DNA of 64,000 nt from contig NZ_QAJP01000005.1 of assembly GCF_003852535.1 (NCBI RefSeq), forward strand, positions 268,403-332,402, given 5' to 3'. A program made the translations under genes and the position numbers. The DNA comes from Herminiimonas sp. KBW02. GTDB taxonomy: Bacteria > Pseudomonadota > Gammaproteobacteria > Burkholderiales > Burkholderiaceae_D. Below are positions 17,908 through 27,099 of the stretch, one piece after another. Each line of letters begins with the position of its first letter. Positions within the stretch are counted from its first letter, which is position 1. The notes beneath the pieces are model-generated. The model had not been told where the DNA came from, made no database searches, and was given only the letters and a program-made list of their open reading frames with translations.

Positions 17908-19074
17908 ATGCGTTCAGTCAGCTTCATCGGCAATAACGATATCCAGCTCCTGCATTGTGGCGGTGAATACTTTCCTGCATTGATCAAGGCTTTTGATAGT
18001 GCGACACAGGAAATCTATCTCGAAACTTACATCTTCGCCGATGATGCGACGGCGAATCTGATCAAGGATGCCTTGATACGTGCTGCGCAACGTGGCGTGA
18101 TCGTGAATGTACTGACCGACTGGCTGGGTACCGGCAACAAGGAGTCGGCCTTGCTGCACCGGGAATTCCAAAAGCATGGCGTCGGCCATCGCATCTTTAA
18201 TCCACTCTTTATACGCGGCATCGCCCGCATGCATCGCAAGGTATGTGTGGTTGATCGCGTGGAAGCCTTCCTCGGTGGTCTGAATATCGTCGACGACATG
18301 CATGACGACGGCGATGTGCATATTGCTTTGCCGGCACCTCGATGGGATTTTGCGGTGCGTGTAACGGGACCCCTGGTGGCGAATATACATTGGGAAGTCG
18401 CCGTACATTGGGCACGCCTCGGCAGCCTGAGCTGGCGTACACGCTGGGCGACGTTTAAAGAGCTGCGCCAGAATATGCCCAGCGATGCCCGTGAGCCCAT
18501 GATAGCGGGGCTGGTCATGCGCGATAACTTGCGGCATCGTCGTACGATACAGACGGCTTATCTGAAGGCGCTGGGGACGGCGCGTCATTCAGCCTTGCTG
18601 GCCAATCCTTACTTTGCCCCGGGACGTCGTTTGCGTAACGGCCTGGCGCAGGCGGCACGACGCGGGGTCGATGTCACGCTTTTGCTGGGCATCGGTCACT
18701 ACCGTTTCCAGGATGTGGTGGCGCGCTCTTTCTATCGCGGTTTGCTGAAGGCAGGCGTCAAGATAGTTGAATATCGCAAGACGCATTTGCACGGCAAGGT
18801 CGCGGTGATTGATGACACCTGGTCGACCGTCGGCTCCAGCAACTGCGATGGTTTCAGCCTGTTCCTGAACCAGGAGGCGAATGTGGTGGTGCTCGATACC
18901 GATTTTGCGCAAAAACTGCGGGTACAAATAGAGCAGGGCATCGCCGACGGCGTAGTGATGAACTGGGAAGAGTACGCCAACATCCCGCTGTACAAACGTG
19001 TCTTCTATCGCTTCTCTTACTTCATCTATAAAAACATGATGCGTGTCATGACCTGGGGCAAGTCGAACGAGTAG
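17908..19074 (+). CDS. clsB: Cardiolipin synthase B (phospholipase D family)
   Basis: A 388-residue enzyme with two HKD motifs: HRKVCVVD (about 110-117) with the downstream GGLN, and HGKVAVID (about 294-301) with GSSN. ClsB-type enzymes make cardiolipin or related phospholipids by transphosphatidylation at the inner membrane. They lack the N-terminal membrane helices of ClsA, as here. The preceding endonuclease-phosphatase gene is a frequent neighbour of clsB (ybhP-clsB in E. coli), which supports the assignment. Confidence 0.92.
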   Translation: MRSVSFIGNNDIQLLHCGGEYFPALIKAFDSATQEIYLETYIFADDATANLIKDALIRAAQRGVIVNVLTDWLGTGNKESALLHREFQKHGVGHRIFNPLFIRGIARMHRKVCVVDRVEAFLGGLNIVDDMHDDGDVHIALPAPRWDFAVRVTGPLVANIHWEVAVHWARLGSLSWRTRWATFKELRQNMPSDAREPMIAGLVMRDNLRHRRTIQTAYLKALGTARHSALLANPYFAPGRRLRNGLAQAARRGVDVTLLLGIGHYRFQDVVARSFYRGLLKAGVKIVEYRKTHLHGKVAVIDDTWSTVGSSNCDGFSLFLNQEANVVVLDTDFAQKLRVQIEQGIADGVVMNWEEYANIPLYKRVFYRFSYFIYKNMMRVMTWGKSNE

Positions 19075-19196
19075 TTATCGCTTGGTCACCATCATCACTT
19101 CCCAGCGCTGCCTTCTATAGACAGCAGATTTCAGGCCACCTCCGACGCATAAATCAAAATAGATTTAAACTACGTTCTGTAAGATGGCGCTGATAT

Positions 19197-19218
19197 ACAT
19201 TGAATATATGATCAATGT
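19197..19218. promoter_or_regulatory. Inverted repeat upstream of the MFS gene
   Basis: ACATTGA (19197-19203) and TCAATGT (19212-19218) flank an 8-bp A/T spacer, about 45 bp before the MFS start. Size and position suit a dimeric repressor operator. No regulator gene is adjacent. Confidence 0.4.
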
Positions 19219-19266
19219 GGTCGGCGCCACTATTCTTTAGACTGCCGATTAATGGGTTAGAGCGAT

Positions 19267-20661
19267 ATGTCCACGCAGAGTAGTGCAGCAGCGCAGCAGG
19301 AAGTGACGGAACAGGACGGCTTGCCGGAACACGAAAGGCGCTGGGCCATCGTTTCGGTCGCGATCGGGGTCGGCATGGCGTCGCTGGATACCGCGATTGC
19401 AAATACCGCTTTACCATCTATGGCCTTGCAACTGAATGCGACGCCGGCTGATTCGGTCTGGATCGTGAATATTTACCAGTTGGCGATGGTGGCGACTTTG
19501 CTGCCCTTCGCGGCGCTGGGCGAGATCCTCGGTTATCGTCGCATTGCGATTTTTGGTTTGCTGCTGTTTACCGCGGCTTCTCTGGCTTGTGCCTATGCCT
19601 GGTCCTTGCCGACCCTGGTGATTGCGCGTTTCTTCCAGGGTGTAGGCGCCAGCGCGATCATGGGCGTGAATACCGCCTTGTTGCGCTCCATCTATCCGGC
19701 GCGCATGCTGGGTCGCGGTCTGGGTACTAATGCATTGGTGGTGGCAGTGGCTTTTGCCGTCGGCCCGACTACGGCTTCGCTGATTCTGTCGGTCTGGTCA
19801 TGGCCGTGGCTGTTTGCAGTCAATGTACCGCTGGGTTTGTTTGCCTACTTCCTGGCGCGCAAGGTATTGCCGCATACGCGTCGTGCCACGCATAAATTCG
19901 ATGCACTGACTGCCGTCTATAACGTCGGTGCGTTTGGTTTGCTCATCCTCGCTATCGGCGAAGGTGCGCATCTCAGCGATGCCAAAACCGTGGCGCTGGA
20001 ATTATTCGGGGCGCTGGTTTTCTTCATTCTTCTGTTACGTCGACAAAAAGGGCATGCCGCACCCATGCTGCCGGTGGATTTGTTCCGTCGTCCGCTATTT
20101 ACTTTGTCGGCGTTGACGGCTGTCTGTACTTTCGCGACGCAAAGCCTGGCCTTCGTTTCGCTGCCGTTTTATTTTGAATCCGTGCTCGGCCGTTCGGCGA
20201 TAGAAACGGGATTCCTGATTACGCCGTGGGCCGTCCTGGTCGGCATCATGGCCCCGATAGCAGGGCGTCTGAGCGATCACTATCCGCCCGGCTTGTTGGG
20301 CGGTATCGGTTTGTCTGTGCTGTCGGCGGGTATGGTTTCGCTGATACTGATGTCGCCTGATGTATCTGTGTTCGGCATTTGCTGGCGCATGGCGATATGC
20401 GGCATAGGGTTCGGCTTCTTCCAGGCTCCTAATTTGCGTGCCATCATGAGTAGTGCGCCGCCTGAGCGTGGCGGTAGTGCCAGTGGTGTGGTGGCTACTT
20501 CGCGCTTGTTGGGTCAGGCATCCGGCGCAGCCCTGGTCGCATTTTGTTTCATCATCTCGACGCAGCACGGCGAAACGCTGGCCTTAGGGTTGGGGGCGGT
20601 TTTTGCAGCGATCGCCAGCATTGCGAGTTTCATGCGTTTGTTTGTGCAGCAAACCAAATAA
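19267..20661 (+). CDS. MFS multidrug-type exporter (DHA2-like, 14 helices)
   Basis: A 464-residue major facilitator with about 14 hydrophobic segments. The N-terminus has DTAIANTALPSMALQLNATP followed by WIVNIYQLAMVATLLP, as in EmrB/SmvA-like DHA2 exporters. The motif-A-like loop is GEILGYRRI, and motif C is near LGTNALVVAVAFAVGP. It probably exports drugs or quaternary ammonium compounds by proton antiport; the substrate is unknown. It has its own 190-bp upstream region with an inverted repeat and ends at a bidirectional terminator. Confidence 0.88.
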   Translation: MSTQSSAAAQQEVTEQDGLPEHERRWAIVSVAIGVGMASLDTAIANTALPSMALQLNATPADSVWIVNIYQLAMVATLLPFAALGEILGYRRIAIFGLLLFTAASLACAYAWSLPTLVIARFFQGVGASAIMGVNTALLRSIYPARMLGRGLGTNALVVAVAFAVGPTTASLILSVWSWPWLFAVNVPLGLFAYFLARKVLPHTRRATHKFDALTAVYNVGAFGLLILAIGEGAHLSDAKTVALELFGALVFFILLLRRQKGHAAPMLPVDLFRRPLFTLSALTAVCTFATQSLAFVSLPFYFESVLGRSAIETGFLITPWAVLVGIMAPIAGRLSDHYPPGLLGGIGLSVLSAGMVSLILMSPDVSVFGICWRMAICGIGFGFFQAPNLRAIMSSAPPERGGSASGVVATSRLLGQASGAALVAFCFIISTQHGETLALGLGAVFAAIASIASFMRLFVQQTK

Positions 20662-20695
20662 AAAAGCGGGCCGCATGACGAGGCCCGCTTTTTTT
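20661..20695. terminator. Bidirectional terminator between MFS and anti-sigma genes
   Basis: AAAAAGCGGGCC (20661-20672) and GGCCCGCTTTTTTT (20682-20695) form a perfect stem with A and T runs on either side. It serves the MFS gene on + and the sigma/anti-sigma operon on -. Confidence 0.92.
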
Positions 20696-20715
20696 ATATC
20701 ACTAAGTCGTCTGAC

Positions 20716-21450
20716 TTAGATGTTAAGCCATGCACCTTTGAAGACGACAGGCCCGGTCGGACCATTCGGGTTCGGCGAACCACCTTTTGGTTCCAGTGTG
20801 ACTGCCAGCAAAGGAATCGAGTCAGGTGAGGAGCCTGCCGGCATAGGCAATGTCACCGTGCCGTCGGCTGCGATCAGACCGAGTGAACGCGGTGCACCGT
20901 CTTTCGGCACGGCCCACAATTCCAGGCTTTTATCTTCAGCTACTGCCTGGCGTGTCACCACCTTGATGACCATTTTGTGATTATGCGCATCGCCGGTCAC
21001 CAGCGCGATAGGCTGTGCCTGCTCGTTGGTCAGTGTGGCGACAAACATCGGTGCCTGCGGTACCGCGACTTCTGGCTGACGGGTCAGCAAGACTGCGATC
21101 AGCACAGTGGCCAGCGCCGTCGAGGTCATGCCCAGGCCGCGCCAGAAGCTCAAGTCTTCGCGCAGGTTCAGCCAGAACGATTTACGGCTTTGCTGCTCCG
21201 CTTTTTTCAAGCCTATCTGTTTCGAGATGGCACGCCACACTTCCGGTGACGGTTGCTCAGGCGTTGCGAATTCGGACATGGGATTGAGCCTGTCCTGCCA
21301 TTCGCTGATGGCGAACCGGAGGGCCGCATCATCTGCCAGCCACGATTCCAGGCGTCTACGTGCACCGCCCTTGAGGGTGCCGAGTGCGTACTCGGCTGCC
21401 AGCATTTCCCTTAAGGTCGCATTTTGTCGGACGTTTTGCCGTATGGTCAT
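20716..21450 (-). CDS. RskA-like anti-sigma factor
   Basis: 244 residues. The cytoplasmic N-terminus (LREMLAAEYALGTLKGGARRRLESWL) is the anti-sigma domain that binds the ECF sigma factor. One transmembrane helix follows (about 100-118, GMTSTALATVLIAVLLT). The periplasmic RskA domain includes NEQAQPIALVTGD, KSLELWAVPKDGAPRSLGLI and LAVTLEPKGGSPNPNGPTG. Its start overlaps the sigma gene by 4 nt, the usual sigma/anti-sigma pairing. Release in the family is by regulated proteolysis; the signal is unknown. Confidence 0.9.
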   Translation of the reverse strand: MTIRQNVRQNATLREMLAAEYALGTLKGGARRRLESWLADDAALRFAISEWQDRLNPMSEFATPEQPSPEVWRAISKQIGLKKAEQQSRKSFWLNLREDLSFWRGLGMTSTALATVLIAVLLTRQPEVAVPQAPMFVATLTNEQAQPIALVTGDAHNHKMVIKVVTRQAVAEDKSLELWAVPKDGAPRSLGLIAADGTVTLPMPAGSSPDSIPLLAVTLEPKGGSPNPNGPTGPVVFKGAWLNI

Positions 21451-22022
21451 ACGCCCTCCAGTTTAGTCAGGCACAGGCGCAGCTTTTCCAGTCCGCGTCG
21501 TACCCAGGTTTTGACGGTGCCTATCGGCAGTGCCAATTGTTCGGCGACTTCGCTGTGCGAGAGGTCGTGGTAAAAAGCCAGTGCAATGGCTTGCCGGTGC
21601 AGGCTTTCCAGCTTGGCAAAGCAACGTGCCAGAGCTTTGGATTCGTCCGAGATCTGCAATGCTTCGATCGGGGTCGGATCTACACTTTCCAATGCGTCCA
21701 TGACTTCCTTGTCAAAGTTATCGGCATCGATTTCCACTGCGCCATCGAGCCGGCGCAAGGTATCGAATGCCTTGTTGCGCACTATGGTTGTCATCCAGGT
21801 CATCGGAGCAGCCAGACCAGCCTGATAGCTGGCTGCGTTGTTCCAGATGCTGACAAAACTTTCCTGTAAGACTTCTTCCGCCAGTTCGCGCTTAACTAAT
21901 ATACGCAGCGCGAAGCCAAACAGTTTCGAAGAAGTTGCATCGTAGAGCTGGCGGAAGGCTTCGCCGTCCTTGCGGGCGGTGGCGGCGAGCCAGGTTTTGA
22001 GTTGGCGGGTATCAGTTGTCAA
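21447..22022 (-). CDS. ECF RNA polymerase sigma factor (SigK/ECF19-like)
   Basis: 191 residues with sigma region 2 (YDATSSKLFGFALRILVKRE, then AEEVLQESFVSIWNNA) and region 4 (LESLHRQAIALAFYHDLSHS, then LPIGTVKTWVRRGLEKLR). The start is a TTG at 22022: two codons further upstream an in-frame TGA closes the frame, and no ATG occurs early. It heads the two-gene operon with the anti-sigma factor. The type resembles SigK, whose mycobacterial regulon includes fasciclin-domain proteins; a fasciclin gene is present at 48.4 kb. Confidence 0.9.
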   Translation of the reverse strand: MTTDTRQLKTWLAATARKDGEAFRQLYDATSSKLFGFALRILVKRELAEEVLQESFVSIWNNAASYQAGLAAPMTWMTTIVRNKAFDTLRRLDGAVEIDADNFDKEVMDALESVDPTPIEALQISDESKALARCFAKLESLHRQAIALAFYHDLSHSEVAEQLALPIGTVKTWVRRGLEKLRLCLTKLEGV

Positions 22023-22100
22023 TTTTCAGTCCGTTTCAAAGTAGGCTGGCGTAAGTGCTTGATTGATAACATTGCTGTGCCGTATTTTTATTCTTGCAAT

Positions 22101-22154
22101 GCGCAGATTACCTCATGCCAGGGACAAAAAATATGCTTTTTTAACAATCTGCGC
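22101..22154. promoter_or_regulatory. Long-spaced inverted repeat in the sigma/hslR divergent region
   Basis: GCGCAGATT (22101-22109) and AATCTGCGC (22146-22154) are perfect 9-bp complements separated by 36 bp, within the 212-bp divergent promoter region. They could be paired half-sites for one regulator or a large hairpin. A TACAAT (22196-22201) may be the -10 for the rightward gene. Confidence 0.35.
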
Positions 22155-22234
22155 CCTTACAGCGAGGCCTGTGCCACTTCCTTTTCATAGCTGGCTACAA
22201 TGAGGCTTTACTGACAGACAGGTACGGAAGCACG

Positions 22235-22615
22235 ATGGCGACAGAGAATGTGCGTTTGGATAAGTGGTTATGGGCGGCCCGTTTCTTCAAGACCCGGACG
22301 CTGGCGACCGACGCTGTTGACAAGGGTAAAGTGAAGCTGGAGCAGGAACGGATCAAGCCGGCGCGTATCGTCAAATGCGGCGACCTGCTGCAGATCGATA
22401 ACGGTTCGACCGATTGGGAAGTCGTCGTGCAGGCTTTATCCGATGTCCGCGGTTCGGCCGAAATGGCGCAGAGGCTCTATACGGAAACAGAGCAAAGCCT
22501 TGTACAGCGCCAGCAGGAAGCGGATCAGCGTAAATTCTTCAAGGAACCCGGTCTCGGTATCAAGGGGCGGCCGACCAAGCGTGACCGGCGTTTGCTGGAT
22601 AAAACAAATCAATAA
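22235..22615 (+). CDS. hslR: Hsp15-like S4-domain RNA-binding protein
   Basis: A 126-residue protein with an S4 RNA-binding domain at the N-terminus (VRLDKWLWAARFFKTRTLA then DKGKVKLEQERIKPARIVKCGD) and a basic C-terminal tail (GRPTKRDRRLLDK). This is the Hsp15 layout. In E. coli Hsp15 binds 50S subunits that carry a stalled nascent chain and helps recycle them. The gene stands alone, divergent from the sigma gene. Confidence 0.88.
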   Translation: MATENVRLDKWLWAARFFKTRTLATDAVDKGKVKLEQERIKPARIVKCGDLLQIDNGSTDWEVVVQALSDVRGSAEMAQRLYTETEQSLVQRQQEADQRKFFKEPGLGIKGRPTKRDRRLLDKTNQ

Positions 22616-22707
22616 GATGGCAGCGCGGCGCAGTCAAAGTCGCTGTCATGCGCTAGTATTCAACTAGCAATTTAATAAATCAGTAAATCAGCCGCGAGGA
22701 GACGTTT

Positions 22708-24498
22708 ATGGGTCAATACATTGCACCGTTGCGCGATATGCAATTTGTGCTGCACGAATTACTACATGTTGCAGATGAATTGAAGGTTTTACCCAAGCAT
22801 GCTGAGATCGACGCCGACATCATCAACCAGGTGCTGGAAGAAGGCGGCAAATTCACCTCTGAAGTTCTGTTCCCGCTGAATCATAGTGGCGACCGCGAAG
22901 GTTGCAAACTGGATAGCGCCACACACGAAGTTACTCCCCCCAAAGGTTTCAAGGCCGCCTATGAGCAATATGTTGCTGCGGGCTGGCCATCGCTGACCTG
23001 CGATCCGGAATACGGCGGCCAGGGTTTGCCTATGGTGTTACAGAATTCTTTTTATGAAATGCTGAATTCGTCGAACCAGGCCTGGACCATGTATCCGGGT
23101 TTGTCGCACGGTGCTTACGAGTGCCTGTATGCGCATGGTACCGAACAGCAAAAAGCCCTGTACCTGCCGAAACTGGTTTCCGGCGAGTGGACCGGCACCA
23201 TGTGTCTGACCGAAGCGCAGTGCGGCACCGATCTCGGCCTGCTGCGCTCGAAAGCCGAACCGCAGGCAGACGGCTCGTACAAAATCACAGGCAGCAAGAT
23301 CTTCATTTCCGCTGGCGAGCACGACATGGCGGCCAACATCCTGCACCTGGTGCTGGCACGTTTGCCGAATGCACCGGAAGGCACCAAAGGTATCTCATTG
23401 TTCATCGTGCCTAAATTTTTGCCGGATGCAGATGGCAAACTGGGTGCGCGCAATCCTATTTTCTGTGGCGCACTGGAAGAGAAGATGGGCATCCATGGCA
23501 ATGCGACCTGCCAGATGAATATCGACGGCGCGACCGGCTGGCTGATAGGCGAACCGAACAAGGGTTTGAACGCGATGTTCGTGATGATGAATGCGGCACG
23601 CCTCGGTGTTGGTATGCAATCGCTGGGCCTGACCGAAGTGGCTTACCAGAATGCCCTGGTCTACGCCAAAGACCGCCTGCAAATGCGTAGTCTGACCGGG
23701 CCGAAAGCAAGCGACAAACCAGCTGATCCCATCATCGTGCATCCCGATGTACGTCGCATGCTGCTGACGGCGAAAGCGTATGCCGAAGGTGGTCGCGCTT
23801 TCAGTTCCTACGTCGCGCTGCAGATAGACAAGGAATTGAATCATCCGGATGAGGCAGTGCGTGCCGAAGCGGTCGATGAAGTCGCGTTGCTCACACCTAT
23901 CATCAAGGCCTTCCTCACCGACAATGGCTGGATCTCGACCTCGGAAGCGATGCAGGTGTATGGCGGTCACGGCTTCATCTCTGAATGGGGCATGGAGCAA
24001 TACGTGCGCGACTCGCGCATCAATATGATTTACGAAGGTACCAACACCATCCAGTCGCTGGATTTGCTGGGCCGCAAAATCCTGCTGGATAACGGTGCCA
24101 AGCTGCGTAAATTCGGTGCCAAGATACAAGCCTTCATCGAAGAAAACGGCACTGACGAAGCGATGTCTGAATTCATCACGCCCCTGGCCGACCTCGCAGA
24201 CAAGGTCACCAAGCTGACGATGGAAATCGGCATGAAAGCCTTCCAGAATCCGGATGAAGTCGGCGCTGCTGCGGTACCTTATCTGCGCGTGGCCGGGCAT
24301 CTGGTGTATGCCTACTTCTTTGCGCAAATGGCGAAGATCGCGTTGGCCAAGCAGGATGACGGCGATCCATTCTATAAATCCAAGCTGGCGACAGCGCGCT
24401 TCTACTTCGCACGTCTGCTGCCGGAGACCGCGATGCTGATCCGCCAGGCACGCGCTGGTTCAGCCAGCCTGATGGCGCTGGATGCCGAATTGTTTTGA
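22708..24498 (+). CDS. Acyl-CoA dehydrogenase (DmdC/FadE-like, with C-terminal AcdC domain)
   Basis: A 596-residue FAD acyl-CoA dehydrogenase. It has the N-terminal extension MGQYIAPLRDMQFVLHELL typical of the PF12418 type, the CLTEAQCGTDLG motif (about 168-179), and the conserved QVYGGHGFISEWGMEQYVRD and INMIYEGTNTIQSLDLLGRK (about 415-456). A C-terminal PF12806-like domain of about 120 residues ends the protein. The catalytic Glu is that of YEGTN. It introduces the 2,3 double bond in acyl-CoA. It is first in a beta-oxidation operon and has a good GAGGAG site. Confidence 0.93.
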   Translation: MGQYIAPLRDMQFVLHELLHVADELKVLPKHAEIDADIINQVLEEGGKFTSEVLFPLNHSGDREGCKLDSATHEVTPPKGFKAAYEQYVAAGWPSLTCDPEYGGQGLPMVLQNSFYEMLNSSNQAWTMYPGLSHGAYECLYAHGTEQQKALYLPKLVSGEWTGTMCLTEAQCGTDLGLLRSKAEPQADGSYKITGSKIFISAGEHDMAANILHLVLARLPNAPEGTKGISLFIVPKFLPDADGKLGARNPIFCGALEEKMGIHGNATCQMNIDGATGWLIGEPNKGLNAMFVMMNAARLGVGMQSLGLTEVAYQNALVYAKDRLQMRSLTGPKASDKPADPIIVHPDVRRMLLTAKAYAEGGRAFSSYVALQIDKELNHPDEAVRAEAVDEVALLTPIIKAFLTDNGWISTSEAMQVYGGHGFISEWGMEQYVRDSRINMIYEGTNTIQSLDLLGRKILLDNGAKLRKFGAKIQAFIEENGTDEAMSEFITPLADLADKVTKLTMEIGMKAFQNPDEVGAAAVPYLRVAGHLVYAYFFAQMAKIALAKQDDGDPFYKSKLATARFYFARLLPETAMLIRQARAGSASLMALDAELF

Positions 24499-24556
24499 AC
24501 ATCAGGCCAGCTCGTTACGATAGAAAAATACGCATTACTCATTGAGAGGTTCAGGC

Positions 24557-26944
24557 ATGTCAAATTTCATCGTCAGGAAAGTCGCCGTATTGGGCGCGGG
24601 CGTGATGGGCGCGCAAATTGCCGCGCATTGCGTGAATGCCAAAGTGCCGGTCATATTGTTCGACCTGCCAGCCAAGGACGGCCCGAAAAACGGCATCGTC
24701 TTGCGCGCGATAGAGAACCTTAAAAAACTCAGTCCGGCGCCATTGGCGAATGTTGATCACGCGCCTTTGATCGAAGTGGCGAACTATGAAGATGACCTGG
24801 AAAAGCTGAAGGATTGCGACCTGATCATCGAAGCCATCGCCGAGCGCATGGACTGGAAGCACGACCTGTATAAAAAGGTTGCGCCGCATATAGCAGCCAA
24901 CACCATCTTTGCGTCGAATACTTCGGGCCTCTCCATCACCGCATTGTCCGAAGGCTTTGCTGCAGATCTGAAAGCACGCTTCTGTGGTGTGCACTTCTTC
25001 AATCCGCCGCGCTATATGCATCTGGTCGAATTAATCCCGACCGCTGCGACCAAGGCAGAAATCCTCGATCAGCTGGAAGGCTTCCTCACCTCGACCCTGG
25101 GCAAGGGTGTGGTGCGTGCTTACGATACACCTAACTTCATTGCCAATCGCGTCGGTATTTTCGGCATGCTGGCAACCATGCACGAAGCGGAGAAATTCGG
25201 TCTCACCGTGGATGTGGTGGATGACCTGACCGGCAGCAAGCTGGGACGCGCCAAATCCGGTACCTTCCGTACCGCTGACGTGGTCGGTCTCGACACCATG
25301 GCGCATGTGATCACCACCATGCAAAACACATTGCAGGACGATCCCTTCTTCCCGGTATATAAAACACCAGACATCCTTACCAAGCTAATCGGTGGTGGCG
25401 CACTCGGACAAAAAGCCGGTGCCGGTTTCTATAAAAAAGTAGGCAAGGACATCCTGCGCATCGATCCGGCCAAAGCGGATTACGTTGCAGGTGGCGGCAA
25501 GGCAGATGACCTGGTCGGCCGCATCCTGAAAGAAAAAGATCCTGCCAAGCGTATGAAAGCGCTGCATGACTCTACCAATCCGCAAGCACAATTCCTGTGG
25601 GCCATCTTCCGCGATGCCTTCCACTACATCGCCGTACATCTGGAAATCATCGCCGACAACGCGCGTGATGTCGACTTCGCTTTGCGCTGGGGCTTTGGCT
25701 GGAACAACGGTCCGTTCGAAACATGGCAGGCCGCAGGCTGGCAACAGATAGCGACATGGGTCAAGGAAGACATCGATGCAGGCAAGGCGCTCAGCAATGC
25801 GCCGTTGCCGGCCTGGGTATTCGATGGCCGTAATGGCGTGCATGCACCGGATGGTTCATGGTCGCCGAAGCAAAAGAAAAATATCCCGCGTTCCAGTCTC
25901 CCGGTCTATCAACGTCAGGCTTTCCGCGCTGCATTGGTCGGCGACAACGGCGCGAATGGCCATACTGCTGGCACTACGGTATTCGAAGACGAATCAGTAC
26001 GCATCTGGCATCAGGATGATGAAGTCCTCATCCTGTCCTTCAAAACAAAAATGCACGTCATCGGTGCCGGCGTCACCGCAGGCATCAAGCGCGCGATAGA
26101 AGAAGCAGAACAAAACTACAAAGGCCTGGTCATCTGGCACGCGGACGCGGCCGAAGGTGGCGCGTTCTCGGCGGGTGCTGACTTGCAATCGATGTTGCCG
26201 CTCTTCATGTCCGGTGGTGTGAAAGCGATAGAACCGGAAGTCGTCAAACTGCAGCAGGCGCACCAGGCATTGAAATATGCGAATGTGCCGGTAGTTGCCG
26301 CGGTCGCCGGACTGGCTTTGGGCGGCGGTTGCGAATTGCTCCTGCATGCAGCCAAACGTGTGGCGTCGATAGAGTCCTACATCGGCTTGGTTGAAGTCGG
26401 CGTCGGCCTGATCCCTGCCGGTGGTGGCTTGAAAGAAGCAGCGGCACGTGCGGCCAGCGATGCGCGCGGTAACGACATCCTGCAGTTCCTGAAAAACTAC
26501 TACATGAATGCGGCCACGGCTGCCGTCTCGCGTTCCGCACTGGAAGCGCAAAGCATGGGTTACCTGAAGAGCGATGACATCATCGTCTTCAATGCATATG
26601 AGTTGCTGCACATCGCGAAAACGCAGGCACGCGCCATGTTCGACGCAGGCTATCGTGCACCACGCAAAGCGCTGGTGCCATTGACTGGTAAATACGGTCT
26701 GGCAACGATAGGAGCGCAGCTTTTGAACATGCGTGACGGTGGTTTTATCTCGGCCCACGATTACAAGCTCGGCATGATGATCGCCGAAGTTGTCAGCGGC
26801 GGTGACATCGAACAGGGTAGCCTGGTTGATGAGCAATGGCTGCTCGATCATGAGCGCAAAGCCTTTATGGAATTACTGAACAACCCTAAAACGCAGGAAC
26901 GCATCATGGGCATGATGCAAACCGGTAAACCAGTGCGTAATTAA
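24557..26944 (+). CDS. 3-hydroxyacyl-CoA dehydrogenase / enoyl-CoA hydratase fusion
   Basis: 795 residues from the ATG at 24557, with GAGAGG just upstream; a TTG at 24542 is less likely. The NAD-binding dehydrogenase half comes first (VAVLGAGVMGAQIAAHCVNA; GVHFFNPPRYMHLVELIP; NFIANRVGIF). A crotonase-like hydratase domain lies at about 480-690 (GGAFSAGADLQSM and GLALGGGCELLLHAAKRVA, which holds the oxyanion hole). This FadN-type order is the reverse of FadB. It hydrates 2-enoyl-CoA and oxidises 3-hydroxyacyl-CoA. It lies between the dehydrogenase and thiolase genes, giving a complete cycle. Confidence 0.95.
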   Translation: MSNFIVRKVAVLGAGVMGAQIAAHCVNAKVPVILFDLPAKDGPKNGIVLRAIENLKKLSPAPLANVDHAPLIEVANYEDDLEKLKDCDLIIEAIAERMDWKHDLYKKVAPHIAANTIFASNTSGLSITALSEGFAADLKARFCGVHFFNPPRYMHLVELIPTAATKAEILDQLEGFLTSTLGKGVVRAYDTPNFIANRVGIFGMLATMHEAEKFGLTVDVVDDLTGSKLGRAKSGTFRTADVVGLDTMAHVITTMQNTLQDDPFFPVYKTPDILTKLIGGGALGQKAGAGFYKKVGKDILRIDPAKADYVAGGGKADDLVGRILKEKDPAKRMKALHDSTNPQAQFLWAIFRDAFHYIAVHLEIIADNARDVDFALRWGFGWNNGPFETWQAAGWQQIATWVKEDIDAGKALSNAPLPAWVFDGRNGVHAPDGSWSPKQKKNIPRSSLPVYQRQAFRAALVGDNGANGHTAGTTVFEDESVRIWHQDDEVLILSFKTKMHVIGAGVTAGIKRAIEEAEQNYKGLVIWHADAAEGGAFSAGADLQSMLPLFMSGGVKAIEPEVVKLQQAHQALKYANVPVVAAVAGLALGGGCELLLHAAKRVASIESYIGLVEVGVGLIPAGGGLKEAAARAASDARGNDILQFLKNYYMNAATAAVSRSALEAQSMGYLKSDDIIVFNAYELLHIAKTQARAMFDAGYRAPRKALVPLTGKYGLATIGAQLLNMRDGGFISAHDYKLGMMIAEVVSGGDIEQGSLVDEQWLLDHERKAFMELLNNPKTQERIMGMMQTGKPVRN

Positions 26945-26949
26945 AGGGG

Positions 26950-27058
26950 CGATTAAGCTACTGCGCAAACCAATCTCGACGCTGTGATGCTCGCTGTACC
27001 AACGTACAGCTGCGCTTCTCGCGCCGACCTTGATTCGCTCGCTACGCGTACTCACCCC
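26950..27058. repeat. Palindromic intergenic sequence of unknown nature
   Basis: The 155-bp gap inside the beta-oxidation operon holds a G/C-rich non-coding stretch. Its clearest element is the stem GCTGTAC-CAAC-GTACAGC (about 26992-27009), flanked by imperfect complements. It looks like an interspersed palindromic repeat, but no second copy is visible in this window. Confidence 0.35.
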
Positions 27059-27099
27059 TTCATATACTTAAAAAAGCGAAGTTCCCTTAGGAGCATAAG

